Assembly: GCF_001641285.1 (NCBI RefSeq)
Contig: NZ_CP014841.1
Location: 682,001-746,000 of the forward strand
DNA from: Dyella thiooxydans
GTDB lineage: Bacteria; Pseudomonadota; Gammaproteobacteria; Xanthomonadales; Rhodanobacteraceae
Reading direction: 5' to 3'
DNA length: 64,000 nucleotides
Part shown: piece after piece, positions 44,877 through 53,010 of the stretch
Layout of the letters: each line of letters begins with the position of its first letter
Position numbering within the stretch: position 1 is the first letter of the stretch
The notes under the pieces: model-generated
What the model saw: only the letters and a program-made list of their open reading frames with translations
Told to the model about the DNA's origin: nothing
The model's database searches: none
Program-made: the position numbers and the translations under genes

Positions 44877-46652
44877 TCAGTGCCCCGAAAGAGATTCGAC
44901 GATCGGCCCGAGCGCCAGCGCGGGCAGGAAGGTGAGCGCGCCCACCACGATCACCACGCAGGCCAGCAGCACGACGAACAGCGGCGTATGCGTGGGCAGG
45001 GTGCCGGCCGACGGCGGCACGTGGCGCTTGGCGGCCAGCGAGCCGGCCATGGCCAGCATCGCCACGATCAGCGGGTAGCGCGCCAGGAACATGCAGATGC
45101 CGAGCAGCACGTTCCAGAACGGCGTGTCGGCGGAGAGCCCGGCGAACGCGCTGCCGTTGTTGTTGGAGGCCGAACTGAGCGCGTAGAGGATCTCGCTGAA
45201 GCCGTGCGCGCCCGGGTTGGCGACCCCGGCCACGCCGGCCGGCGCCATCACCGCGATGGCGGTGCCGATCACCACCAGGGCGCAGGGAATCAGCACGGCG
45301 ATCGAGGCCATCTTCATCTCGTGCGCCTCGATCTTCTTGCCGAGGTACTCCGGCGTGCGTCCCACCATCAGGCCGGCGATGAACACCGCGACCACGGCGA
45401 AGGCCAGCAGGCCGTACAGGCCGGAGCCGACGCCGCCGAAGATCACCTCGCCCAGCTGGATCAGCCACATCGGCACCAGCCCGCCGAGCGAGGTGAACGA
45501 ATCGTGCATCGCGTTCACCGAGCCGTTCGAGGCGGCGGCGGTGGCGGTGGCCCAGATCGTCGAGCCGACGATGCCGAAGCGCGTCTCCTTGCCTTCCATG
45601 TTGCCGCCGGCCTGCAGCGCGCTCGCGTGCTGGTCGACACCCAGGTGCGCGAGCAGCGGCGTGCCGGCCTGTTCGGCGGCGGTGCAGGCGATCAGCAGCG
45701 GCACGAAGATCGCCAGCATCGTCGCCAGCAGTGCCCAGCCCTGGCGGCGGTCGCCAACCATGCGGCCGAAGGTCAGGCACAGCGCCGCCGGGATCAGCAG
45801 GATCGACAACACCTCCAGCAGGTCGCTCAGCGGCGTCGGGTTCTCGTACGGGTGCGCCGAGTTGACGCCGAAGAAGCCGCCACCGTTGGTACCGAGCTGC
45901 TTGATCGCGATCTGCGACGCGGCTGGGCCCATCGGCAGGGTCTGGGTGGTGACGACCACGTCGTGCGCATGCGTCACTCCCGCAGCGTCCTTGACCGTCT
46001 CGGCGACATGCGTGGGCTGGACCAGCGTGGCTTCGGCGTAGGGGTGGAAGTTCTGCACCACGCCCTGCGAAACCAGCGCCAGCGCGAGCAGCAGCGACAG
46101 CGGCAGCAGCACGTACAGCGTGCTGCGGGTCAGGTCGACCCAGAAGTTGCCGATGCCCTGCGAAGAACGCCGGACGAAGCCGCGGATCACCGCCACCAGC
46201 ACCGCGATGCCGGTGGCCGCGGAGAGGAAGTTCTGCACCGCCAGGCCGAGCATCTGGGTCAGGTAGCTCATCGTCGACTCGCCGCCGTAGCCCTGCCAGT
46301 TGGTGTTGCTGGCGAAGCTGATCGCGGTGTTCATCGACGAGTCGGCGGAGACCGCCGGCAGGTGCGCCGGATTGAGCGGCAGCCACGCCTGGCAGCGCTG
46401 CAGCGCATAGACGGCGAGCAGGCCGACCAGGTTGAACACCAGCATGGCCAGCGCGTAGCGCTGCCAGCCCATGTCCTCGTCGGCGCGGATGCCGCACAGC
46501 CGATAGATCGCGCGTTCGACGCCACCGCCGAAGCGGGTGACGCGATTCGGCGTATCGGCGAACACGCGCGCCATGTAGCTGCCCAGCGGCATCGCGAGCA
46601 GCAGGAGCAGGCCCAGGAACAGGCCCATCTGGAGCCAGTCGTTGGCGGTCAT
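44877..46652 (-). CDS. kdpA: Potassium-transporting ATPase subunit KdpA
   Basis: KdpA is the ten-helix channel-like subunit that binds K+. The 591-residue product has the pore-loop signatures FASNTNWQGYGGES and QLGTNGGGFFGVNSAHPYENP, in which glycines form the selectivity filter. The start is an ATG that overlaps the kdpF stop (ATGA). The protein is slightly longer than in E. coli (557). Confidence 0.97.
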   Translation of the reverse strand: MTANDWLQMGLFLGLLLLLAMPLGSYMARVFADTPNRVTRFGGGVERAIYRLCGIRADEDMGWQRYALAMLVFNLVGLLAVYALQRCQAWLPLNPAHLPAVSADSSMNTAISFASNTNWQGYGGESTMSYLTQMLGLAVQNFLSAATGIAVLVAVIRGFVRRSSQGIGNFWVDLTRSTLYVLLPLSLLLALALVSQGVVQNFHPYAEATLVQPTHVAETVKDAAGVTHAHDVVVTTQTLPMGPAASQIAIKQLGTNGGGFFGVNSAHPYENPTPLSDLLEVLSILLIPAALCLTFGRMVGDRRQGWALLATMLAIFVPLLIACTAAEQAGTPLLAHLGVDQHASALQAGGNMEGKETRFGIVGSTIWATATAAASNGSVNAMHDSFTSLGGLVPMWLIQLGEVIFGGVGSGLYGLLAFAVVAVFIAGLMVGRTPEYLGKKIEAHEMKMASIAVLIPCALVVIGTAIAVMAPAGVAGVANPGAHGFSEILYALSSASNNNGSAFAGLSADTPFWNVLLGICMFLARYPLIVAMLAMAGSLAAKRHVPPSAGTLPTHTPLFVVLLACVVIVVGALTFLPALALGPIVESLSGH

Positions 46653-46741
46653 TCGAACCACTCCGGTTTGAGCAGGGCCACGCACAGGTAGCCGGTGACG
46701 GCCACTGCGAGCACGGCGGCGAGGATGTAGAAGGCGGTCAT
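46649..46741 (-). CDS. kdpF: Small membrane subunit KdpF
   Basis: This 30-residue single-helix protein starts MTAFYILAAVLAVAVTGYLC and ends in LLKPEWFE, the KdpF pattern (hydrophobic helix, then ALLKPE). It stabilises the KdpABC complex in the membrane. Its stop overlaps the kdpA start by four bases. It is too short for ordinary gene finding. Confidence 0.92.
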   Translation of the reverse strand: MTAFYILAAVLAVAVTGYLCVALLKPEWFE

Positions 46742-46767
46742 GGCAGGTTCCTTCGGTGCGCGACGGC

Positions 46768-46857
46768 TCAGCGGCGGCCGAGCCGGTCGCACAGGCGCAG
46801 CAGTCCGCCGGTGAGGGCGGCCAGCGCGGCGATCAGCAGGAGATAGGGGATGTCCAC
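46768..46857 (-). CDS. Possible 29-residue membrane protein at the head of the kdp operon
   Basis: A GTG-started frame of 29 residues encodes one hydrophobic helix followed by a basic tail (helix YLLLIAALAALTGGLL, then RLCDRLGRR). A GGAG ribosome binding site lies eight bases before the start, and kdpF begins 26 bp downstream. I recall similar short proteins with a helix followed by LCxRL before kdpF in other Proteobacteria, but cannot check this here. It would be a second small subunit or regulator of the pump; this is inference. Confidence 0.55.
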   Translation of the reverse strand: MDIPYLLLIAALAALTGGLLRLCDRLGRR

Positions 46858-46913
46858 GGGAGAGGGCTCCGTCGAGGTGACGGCGCGCATTCTCGAAACC
46901 GGCGCATAAGAAA

Positions 46914-46937
46914 GGGGTAGCGAAAAATCGCTACCCC
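46914..46937 (-). promoter_or_regulatory. Hairpin in the kdp leader region
   Basis: A perfect 10-bp stem (46914-46923 with 46928-46937) with an AAAA loop lies 57 bp before the first kdp reading frame. On the minus strand it is followed by CCCCTTTCTTAT-like T-rich sequence, so it could be a weak terminator (of murB read-through) or a leader element of the kdp transcript. Confidence 0.5.
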
Positions 46938-46950
46938 ATATAGATCGCGT

Positions 46951-46978
46951 AAAAAGTCGCGCGGCCCGACGGCCGCGC
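46951..46978 (-). terminator. Rho-independent terminator after murB
   Basis: An 8-bp GC stem (46959-46966 with 46971-46978, loop CGAC) starts 5 bp after the murB stop and is followed on the minus strand by T5 (complement of 46951-46955). Confidence 0.82.
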
Positions 46979-46982
46979 GCGG

Positions 46983-48029
46983 TCAGGCGCCGATCACCAG
47001 CGGCTCGGGCTCCAGCTTCACGCCGAAGGTGGCTTCCACGCTGGCGATCACCTGGCAGGCCAGCGCCCACAATTCGCGGCCGGTCGCCTGGCCGTGGTTG
47101 ACCAGCACCAGGGCGTGGCGCGAGGAGATCCCGGCGTCGCCCTCGCGATAGCCCTTCAGTCCGGCCGCCTCGATCAGCCAGGCGGCGGACAGCTTGCAGC
47201 GGCCGTCGGCGGTGGGCCAGGCAACCAGCTCGGGGTGTTCGCGTTTCAGCGCCTCGCCGGTGGTGGCATCGACGATCGGGTTCTTGAAGAAGCTGCCGGC
47301 ATTGCCGATCACCGCCGGGTCGGGCAGCTTGCGCGTGCGCAGGTGGATGATCGCCTCGGCCACGTGGAACGGCGCCGGCTTGTCCACGCCCATGCGTGCC
47401 AGCTCCTCGCGGATGCCGGCGTAGTCCAGGCGCAGCTCGCGGGTGCGCGGCAGCGCGAAGCGCACCGCGGTGACCACGTAGCGACCGGGCTCGCGCTTGA
47501 ACAGCGAGTCGCGGTAGCCGAAGGCGCAGGCGGCGTGGTCCAGCGTCACCACCTGGTGTGCGTGGGTGTCCCACGCCTCCACGCTGTCGATGAACTCGGC
47601 CACTTCGGTGCCGTAGGCGCCGATGTTCTGGATCGGCGCGGCGCCGACCGTGCCGGGGATCAGGATCAGGTTCTCCAGCCCGGCGATACCCTGGCCCAGG
47701 GTCCAGCGCACGAAATCGTCCCAGCGCTCGCCGGCGGCCACCGCCAGCCGCACGATGCGGCCGTCGTCCTCCACCTGCACGCCCTGGGTGGCCATCGCCA
47801 GCACGGTGCCGTCGAAGTCGCCGGCGAACAGCACGTTGCTGCCTTCGCCGAGCACCAGCAGCGGACCCTGCTTCACGGCCGGGAAGTCGAGCAGTTCGGG
47901 CAGCTTGCTGGCGTCGCGGATCTCCGCCAGCAGTCGCGCCCTCGCCGCCACACGCAGCGTGTTGCGGCGGCCCAGCGGGGCGTTCTCGATCAGCGTGTAG
48001 CCGCCCATGTCGATGCGCTCAGCGGCCAT
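46983..48029 (-). CDS. murB: UDP-N-acetylenolpyruvoylglucosamine reductase MurB
   Basis: MurB is the flavoenzyme that completes UDP-MurNAc for peptidoglycan. The 348-residue product has the FAD-binding segments [14 protein letters not shown] and [15 protein letters not shown], and the catalytic serine in [11 protein letters not shown]; this is a type I MurB like that of E. coli. The ATG at 48029 has a GGAGG site at the right distance and overlaps the pyrD stop by 11 bases; a second ATG at 48008 is possible. It is the last gene of a five-gene operon. Confidence 0.95.
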   Translation of the reverse strand: MAAERIDMGGYTLIENAPLGRRNTLRVAARARLLAEIRDASKLPELLDFPAVKQGPLLVLGEGSNVLFAGDFDGTVLAMATQGVQVEDDGRIVRLAVAAGERWDDFVRWTLGQGIAGLENLILIPGTVGAAPIQNIGAYGTEVAEFIDSVEAWDTHAHQVVTLDHAACAFGYRDSLFKREPGRYVVTAVRFALPRTRELRLDYAGIREELARMGVDKPAPFHVAEAIIHLRTRKLPDPAVIGNAGSFFKNPIVDATTGEALKREHPELVAWPTADGRCKLSAAWLIEAAGLKGYREGDAGISSRHALVLVNHGQATGRELWALACQVIASVEATFGVKLEPEPLVIGA

Positions 48030-49056
48030 CGGCGCCTCCGCGCTGGCGGCGGATCTCGTCGACGCACTCGGCGATCAGTGCCGGGCCACGGTAGATCAGG
48101 CCGGAATAGACCTGCACCAGCGAGGCGCCGGCGTCGAGCTTGGCGACCGCGTCGTCGCCGTCGAGGATGCCGCCGACGCCGATGATGCCGACCTTGCCCT
48201 TCAGCCGCTCGGCCATGCCGCGCTGTACCGCGGTGGCGCGCGCCATCAGCGGGCGGCCGGAGAGGCCGCCGGTCTCCTGCGACTGCGGGTCGGAGGCCAC
48301 GGCGCTGTGGTCGATGGTGGTGTTGGTGCAGATCACGCCATCCACCGCGCTGGCCAGCAGCACCTCGGCGATGGCGTCCAGTTCGGCTTCGGCGAGGTCC
48401 GGGGCGATCTTCAGCAGCATCGGTTTGCGCGTGCCGTGCTGCGCGCCCAGCCGCTCCTGTGCCTCGCGCAGGGTGCCGATGAAGCGACGCAGGGTCTCTT
48501 CTTCCTGCAGGTCGCGCAGGCCCTGGGTGTTGGGCGAGGAGATGTTCACCGTGACGTAGCTGGCGCGGGCGTAGACGCGCTCCAGGCAGAACAGGTAGTC
48601 GTCGACCGCCTTCTCGTTCGGCGTGTCCTTGTTCTTGCCGATGTTGATACCGAGCACGCCGGCATAGCTGGATTTCTCGGCATTGCGCACCAGCGCATCG
48701 ACGCCGGCGTTGTTGAAGCCGAGGCGGTTGATGATCGCCTCGTGCGCGGGCAGGCGGAACATCCGCGGCTTCGGGTTGCCCGGCTGCGGGCGCGGCGTGG
48801 TGGTGCCGACCTCGACGAAGCCGAAGCCCAGCGCGCCGAGCGCATCCAGGTGGTCGGCGTTCTTGTCCAGGCCGGCGGCTAGGCCGATCGGATTGGGAAA
48901 GCGGATGCCGAAGGCGTCGACCGGGAAGTCTGCCGGCGGCGTGGCGACGAAGCGCAACAGCTCGCTGCGATGCGCGACATCGAGCCCGTACAGGGTCAGC
49001 CCGTGGGCGGTTTCGGGAGCAAGCGCGAACAGCAGGGGGCGCAGGGTTCGGTACAT
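48019..49056 (-). CDS. pyrD: Dihydroorotate dehydrogenase (quinone), class 2
   Basis: PyrD oxidises dihydroorotate to orotate at the inner membrane and passes the electrons to quinone (pyrimidine synthesis). The 345-residue protein has the class 2 N-terminal amphipathic part ([19 protein letters not shown]), the catalytic serine loop [14 protein letters not shown] and the FMN-binding segments GLSGRPL and GVGGI. It lies 4 bp after the methyltransferase gene and overlaps murB. Confidence 0.97.
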   Translation of the reverse strand: MYRTLRPLLFALAPETAHGLTLYGLDVAHRSELLRFVATPPADFPVDAFGIRFPNPIGLAAGLDKNADHLDALGALGFGFVEVGTTTPRPQPGNPKPRMFRLPAHEAIINRLGFNNAGVDALVRNAEKSSYAGVLGINIGKNKDTPNEKAVDDYLFCLERVYARASYVTVNISSPNTQGLRDLQEEETLRRFIGTLREAQERLGAQHGTRKPMLLKIAPDLAEAELDAIAEVLLASAVDGVICTNTTIDHSAVASDPQSQETGGLSGRPLMARATAVQRGMAERLKGKVGIIGVGGILDGDDAVAKLDAGASLVQVYSGLIYRGPALIAECVDEIRRQRGGADGR

Positions 49057-49060
49057 GCGG

Positions 49061-49828
49061 TCAGCTCAAAGTGCCCACGTAGACGCGGGTGTCGTAGGTG
49101 AAATCGATGCGGCCGTCGACCGCGGTGGCGTCGAACAGCTTACGCAGGGCATCGAGCATCGGCGCGTGCTGCGGATGGCCCGCCTGCGGCGCGTAGGAGG
49201 AGGACATCAGGCGGCCTTTGAGCGCGTCGAAGTCCAGCTTCTGGCCATGGTCGAAACGTCCCGTGCCGCGGAAGCCATTGCCGAACCAGGCGCGCATGCG
49301 CGATTCGTCGGCGTAGCGCTCGGCCACGCTGGTGTAGTCGGTGCCGTAGCGCTGGAGCAGCGCCTCGTAGCCTTCCAGGAACGGCGTGCCGGCGAGGCGG
49401 CGCGAGTTCCACATGATCGCCGCCAGGCCGCCCGGGCGCAGGATGCGCGCGAACTCGCGACGTGCCGCCGCTTCGTCGAACCAGTGGAAGGCCTGCGCCA
49501 CCACGATCAGCGCGACGCTGGCAGCGGGCAGGCCGGTCGCGTCGGCACGGCCGTCGACGGCGCGAAAGCGCGGGTTGTCGCCCAGCCACTGCTCGGCGGC
49601 CGCGCGCATCGGTGCATTCGGCTCGACCGCGGTCACCCGGTGGCCTGCATCGAGGAACAGCCGGGCCGAGATACCGGTGCCGGCGCCGATGTCGGCCACG
49701 TCCCAGGAGGCGTCCACGCCATGTTCGCGGCGCAGCCAGTCGACCAGCGCGACCGGATAGTCGGGGCGATAGCGCACGTAGTCGGCGACGCGGTCGCTGA
49801 AGCGCTCGGTGCTGCGCAGGTCGGACAT
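49061..49828 (-). CDS. Class I SAM-dependent methyltransferase
   Basis: The 255-residue product has the Rossmann-type SAM motif ([20 protein letters not shown]), an acidic residue at the end of strand two ([10 protein letters not shown]) and the post-motif [15 protein letters not shown]. The early segment [16 protein letters not shown] is typical of the methyltransferase type 11 group. The substrate cannot be told. The start at 49828 is 5 bp after the upstream SDR gene; the in-frame extension further up overlaps that gene. Confidence 0.88.
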   Translation of the reverse strand: MSDLRSTERFSDRVADYVRYRPDYPVALVDWLRREHGVDASWDVADIGAGTGISARLFLDAGHRVTAVEPNAPMRAAAEQWLGDNPRFRAVDGRADATGLPAASVALIVVAQAFHWFDEAAARREFARILRPGGLAAIMWNSRRLAGTPFLEGYEALLQRYGTDYTSVAERYADESRMRAWFGNGFRGTGRFDHGQKLDFDALKGRLMSSSYAPQAGHPQHAPMLDALRKLFDATAVDGRIDFTYDTRVYVGTLS

Positions 49829-49833
49829 GGGAC

Positions 49834-50610
49834 TCAGCCGTTGAGCATCTGGCCGCCGTCCACGGCGAGGGTCTGGCCGGTGATCCATCCGGCCCAGGGG
49901 GAGGCGAGGAACAGGGCGACGTGGGCCACGTCCTCGGGCGTGCCGAAACGACCGAACGGGATCTTCGCCAGCGTCGCCGCGTGCAGCGCGGGCTCCTCCA
50001 CGCGCCGGCGTTCCCACAGGCCATCGGGGAAACTGATCGAGCCGGGCGCGATCGCGTTCACCCGGATGCGGTCGGGCGCCAGCGCCAGCGCCTGCGAGCC
50101 GGTGTAGTGGCTCAGCGCGGCCTTGATCGCCGCGTACGGCGCGCCGCCGGCACGCGGACGCAGCGCGGCGATCGAGCTGGTGTGCAGGATGCTGGCGCGA
50201 CTGCTCTGCCGGAGGTGGGGCAGGGCGTGGCGCGAGGCACGCACCGCCGCCATCAGGTCGATCTGGAAGTTGGCAGTCCAGCCTTCGTCGTCCTCGGCGA
50301 AGCCGTAGCCGGTGGCGTTGTTCACCAGCACGTCGATGCCGCCCAGTGCTTCGGCCGCCGCATCGATGTAACGCGAGATCGCCTGCGGGTCGGCGAGATC
50401 GCAGGACTGGGTATGCGCCTTGCCACCCCCGGCGTGGATCGTGTCGCGGACCTCCGCCAGCGCCGCCTCGCCGCGCGCACACACCGACACGGCCGCACCG
50501 GATCGCGCGAAGGCCAACGCTATTGCGCGCCCGATGCCGCGGCTGCCGCCGGCCACCACGACGCGGTAGCCCTCCAGGCGGAACGGGGCGTCGGACGGCG
50601 GGACATTCAT
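49834..50610 (-). CDS. Short-chain dehydrogenase/reductase (SDR)
   Basis: This 258-residue NAD(P)-dependent oxidoreductase has the nucleotide motif AGGSRGIGRA, the NNATGYG segment, and catalytic S and YxxxK in HTSSIAALR and YAAIKAALS. It ends WITGQTLAVDGGQMLNG, like FabG relatives. The substrate is unknown. It overlaps the preceding small gene by four bases (ATGA) and is followed 5 bp later by the methyltransferase. Confidence 0.9.
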   Translation of the reverse strand: MNVPPSDAPFRLEGYRVVVAGGSRGIGRAIALAFARSGAAVSVCARGEAALAEVRDTIHAGGGKAHTQSCDLADPQAISRYIDAAAEALGGIDVLVNNATGYGFAEDDEGWTANFQIDLMAAVRASRHALPHLRQSSRASILHTSSIAALRPRAGGAPYAAIKAALSHYTGSQALALAPDRIRVNAIAPGSISFPDGLWERRRVEEPALHAATLAKIPFGRFGTPEDVAHVALFLASPWAGWITGQTLAVDGGQMLNG

Positions 50611-50903
50611 GACCAGGCGTGCACCAGGAAGCCGAGCAGCACCGAGCCGAAGAACAGCAGGGCGATGGCGGTGAGCAGGGACAGGGCCAGCTGCGCGTAG
50701 CCGAGCACCAGGCCGGTGACGGCCAAACCGTCGCCGTCGAGCGGCTCGGAGATCGTCTGGCGGATGTCGCGGCGCGCCAGGTGGCCGCAGATCACGGCGA
50801 CGATGGCGCCGATGAAGGGCAGCACGGTCCAGGCCGCGATGCCGAAGCACAGGCTGACCACGGCCAGCGTGCAGGTGGAGCGGGGGGCGGACGTCGTGCT
50901 CAT
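50607..50903 (-). CDS. Small DUF4190-type membrane protein
   Basis: The 98-residue protein has two hydrophobic stretches (about residues 13-40 and 60-94) around the segment GHLARRDIRQT. The GHxA.r.i pattern between two helices is typical of DUF4190 proteins, whose function is unknown. It has an AAGGGG ribosome binding site and is the first gene of the operon DUF4190-SDR-methyltransferase-pyrD-murB. Confidence 0.8.
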   Translation of the reverse strand: MSTTSAPRSTCTLAVVSLCFGIAAWTVLPFIGAIVAVICGHLARRDIRQTISEPLDGDGLAVTGLVLGYAQLALSLLTAIALLFFGSVLLGFLVHAWS

Positions 50904-50958
50904 CTCGGAAATCCCCTTGGGAGGCGGGCGGGAAAGCCATGTGGCCTCCCGCCCGGAA

Positions 50959-50986
50959 GCACGCGCGGGCCGGGGCCCGTGCGTGC
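50959..50986 (-). terminator. Long GC hairpin after amaB
   Basis: A 13-bp inverted repeat (50959-50971 with 50974-50986, one G-T pair) lies 12 bp after the amaB stop. There is no T tract behind it, so termination is only plausible. Confidence 0.45.
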
Positions 50987-50998
50987 CGGACCGACGGC

Positions 50999-52534
50999 TT
51001 ACACGTGGAACTTGATGCCCTGGGCCAGCGGCAGTGCGTCGGAGTAGTTGATGGTGTTGGTCTGGCGGCGCATGTAGACCTTCCACGCATCCGAGCCGGA
51101 CTCGCGGCCGCCGCCGGTTTCCTTCTCGCCGCCGAAGGCGCCACCGATCTCCGCACCCGAGGTGCCGATGTTGACGTTGGCGATGCCGCAGTCGCTGCCG
51201 GCCGCCGACAGGAACTGCTCGGCCACCTTCAGGTTCTGCGTGAAGATCGCCGAGGACAGGCCCTGCGGCACGTCGTTCTGCATCTCGATCGCCTCGTCGA
51301 TGCTGTCGAACGGCATCACGTAGAGGATCGGCGCGAAGGTTTCCGACTGCACCACCTCGTCGGAGTTCTTCAGGCCGGTGACGATGGTCGGCAGCACGAA
51401 GTTGCCCTTGCGGTCGGTCAGCGCGGCGCCGCCGGTGGCGATGGTGCCGCCCGAGGCCTTGGCCTTCTCGACGGCCGCCAGGTAGGCCTGCACGCTCTCC
51501 GGGCTGTTCAGCGGACCCATCAGGGTGGTCGACAGGGTGGGGTCGCCGATCTTGCCCTCGACCTGCTTGTACGCCTTGACCAGGGTCTCCAGCACGGTGT
51601 CGTAGATCGAGGTGTGCACGAACAGGCGGCGGGTGGTGGTGCAGCGCTGGCCGGCGGTGCCGACGGCGCCGAACACGATGCCCGGGATCGCCAGCTTCAG
51701 GTCGGCGCTCTGGTCCAGGATGATCGCGTTGTTGCCGCCCAGCTCCAGCAGCGAGCGGCCCATGCGGTGGGCCACGCGCTCGCCGACCATGCGGCCGACC
51801 TTGGTCGAGCCGGTGAAGCTGATCAGCGGGATGCGCTTGTCGTCGACGAAGGTCTGCGCCAGCTCGGTGCCGCCGTCGTTGAACAGGAAGAAGATGTCCG
51901 GGAAGCCGCCGTCCTTCAGCGCCTCGTTGCAGATCTTCATCGTGGCGATCGCCGACAGCGGCACCTTCGGCGACGGCTTCCAGATGCAGATATCGCCGGC
52001 GATGGCGGCCAGCATGGCGTTCCACGCCCACACCGCGACCGGGAAGTTGAACGCCGAGATGATGCCGACCAGGCCCAGCGGCTGGTACTGCTCGTACATG
52101 CGGTGGCCGGGGCGCTCCGAATGCATGGTGTAGCCATAGAGCATGCGGCTCTGGCCCACCGCGAAGTCGGCGATGTCGATCATCTCCTGCACTTCGCCGT
52201 CGCCCTCGGGCTTGATCTTGCCCATCTCCAGCGCGACCAGCGAACCCAGCGCGTCCTTGTGCTTGCGCAGGGCTTCGCCGCACAGCCGCACGGCTTCACC
52301 GCGCTGCGGCGCCGGGGTGGTGCGCCACACCTTGAACGCGGCCTGGGCGCGGGAAACGATGGTTTCGTAGTCGGCCTGGCTGGAGGCGTGCACGCGGGCG
52401 ATCACCTCGCCGGTCGCCGGGTTCACCGGCTGCAGCGTGCCCGCATCGGAGGTCGTGGACCATTCGCCCTGGCCGAGATACGTGCCGGACAGCTCGGCGG
52501 AAAGGCCAAGCGCCTTGAGGATTTCGTGGGACAT
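50999..52534 (-). CDS. amaB: L-piperidine-6-carboxylate / 2-aminoadipate semialdehyde dehydrogenase
   Basis: This 511-residue ALDH7-type enzyme oxidises aminoadipate semialdehyde (from lysine via piperidine carboxylate) to 2-aminoadipate. The catalytic cysteine is in [12 protein letters not shown], the general-base glutamate in [10 protein letters not shown], and the NAD-binding segment is FTGSTKVG. The match to the antiquitin group is clear from [13 protein letters not shown] and [25 protein letters not shown] (in two pieces). It fits with gcdH at 27-28 kb in lysine breakdown. The start is the ATG at 52534 ([10 protein letters not shown]). Confidence 0.88.
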   Translation of the reverse strand: MSHEILKALGLSAELSGTYLGQGEWSTTSDAGTLQPVNPATGEVIARVHASSQADYETIVSRAQAAFKVWRTTPAPQRGEAVRLCGEALRKHKDALGSLVALEMGKIKPEGDGEVQEMIDIADFAVGQSRMLYGYTMHSERPGHRMYEQYQPLGLVGIISAFNFPVAVWAWNAMLAAIAGDICIWKPSPKVPLSAIATMKICNEALKDGGFPDIFFLFNDGGTELAQTFVDDKRIPLISFTGSTKVGRMVGERVAHRMGRSLLELGGNNAIILDQSADLKLAIPGIVFGAVGTAGQRCTTTRRLFVHTSIYDTVLETLVKAYKQVEGKIGDPTLSTTLMGPLNSPESVQAYLAAVEKAKASGGTIATGGAALTDRKGNFVLPTIVTGLKNSDEVVQSETFAPILYVMPFDSIDEAIEMQNDVPQGLSSAIFTQNLKVAEQFLSAAGSDCGIANVNIGTSGAEIGGAFGGEKETGGGRESGSDAWKVYMRRQTNTINYSDALPLAQGIKFHV

Positions 52535-52671
52535 GCGGACTCCTTCGATGGCTGACTGCGCCACCGAGATGTGGCGTAGCGGTCAAAACCGCAAGTCTAG
52601 CAGGCCGATGCCTGCGGGCCGACCCCGCCCCGTCGCCCCGGAGTGCCGATCCATGCCAAAATCCCGCCGTT

Positions 52672-52714
52672 GCCCTCGTAGCTCAGTTGGATAGAGCGGC
52701 CCCCTCCTAAGGGG
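52672..52714 (+). pseudogene. 5' half of a tRNA-Arg (CCT) gene, cut after the anticodon stem
   Basis: The bases fit a tRNA from position 1 to the end of the anticodon stem: acceptor GCCCTCG, TA, D stem GCTC/GAGC, loop AGTTGGATA, anticodon stem GCCCC/GGGG and anticodon CCT (52706-52708). After 52714 the sequence ACAACGGGCC follows, with no T-arm, no acceptor 3' strand and no CCA. The missing half is nowhere in the next 11 kb. The tRNA gene is either split by the island or left as a relic. Confidence 0.85.
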
Positions 52715-52807
52715 ACAACGGGCCTTTTTGGACACCCCCGAAAAGTGGCCTCAGGCCTTGAAAAACCTCGCTTCCAAGCGGTTTCCGGGCGATGAGGCCA
52801 AGCTTCG

Positions 52808-52862
52808 AAAAACACCCCGAAACACCCAAAAACACCCCCCATTTGTCCCAGATTTGTCCCAG
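52808..52862 (+). repeat. Short direct repeats near the island end (candidate integrase arm sites)
   Basis: The 11-mer ATTTGTCCCAG occurs twice in exact tandem (52841-52851 and 52852-52862). Directly before it, an A-rich/C-rich unit (AAACACCC core) occurs three times (52808-52840). Short direct repeats 100-150 bp from the crossover point are typical of arm-type binding sites of tyrosine recombinases. That reading is inference. Confidence 0.5.
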
Positions 52863-53010
52863 GTGAGAAGGGGCGGCGCTACTTGTCGCGCATGCCCCGG
52901 GGTCCATGCTTCTTGCTGCTACGACGGAAGCAACCATGCTTCATGGTGGCTATCGCTGAGGTGGGGATGAGCACAAAATGCAGGGATAACCGTGCAGCTA
53001 AGGGAATGCC

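Noticed and set aside
41974-46691. Very long open frames (1507 codons on minus, 1222 codons on plus) across the kdp operon
   Set aside because: They are out of frame with or antisense to kdpA, kdpB and the porin gene, whose motifs are intact. GC-rich codon structure keeps the other frames open.
52672-53010. Group I intron inside tRNA-Arg(CCT)
   Set aside because: Such introns are known in this tRNA in some bacteria, but no 3' exon is found within intron range (a few hundred bases), and the break is after the anticodon stem, not in the loop.
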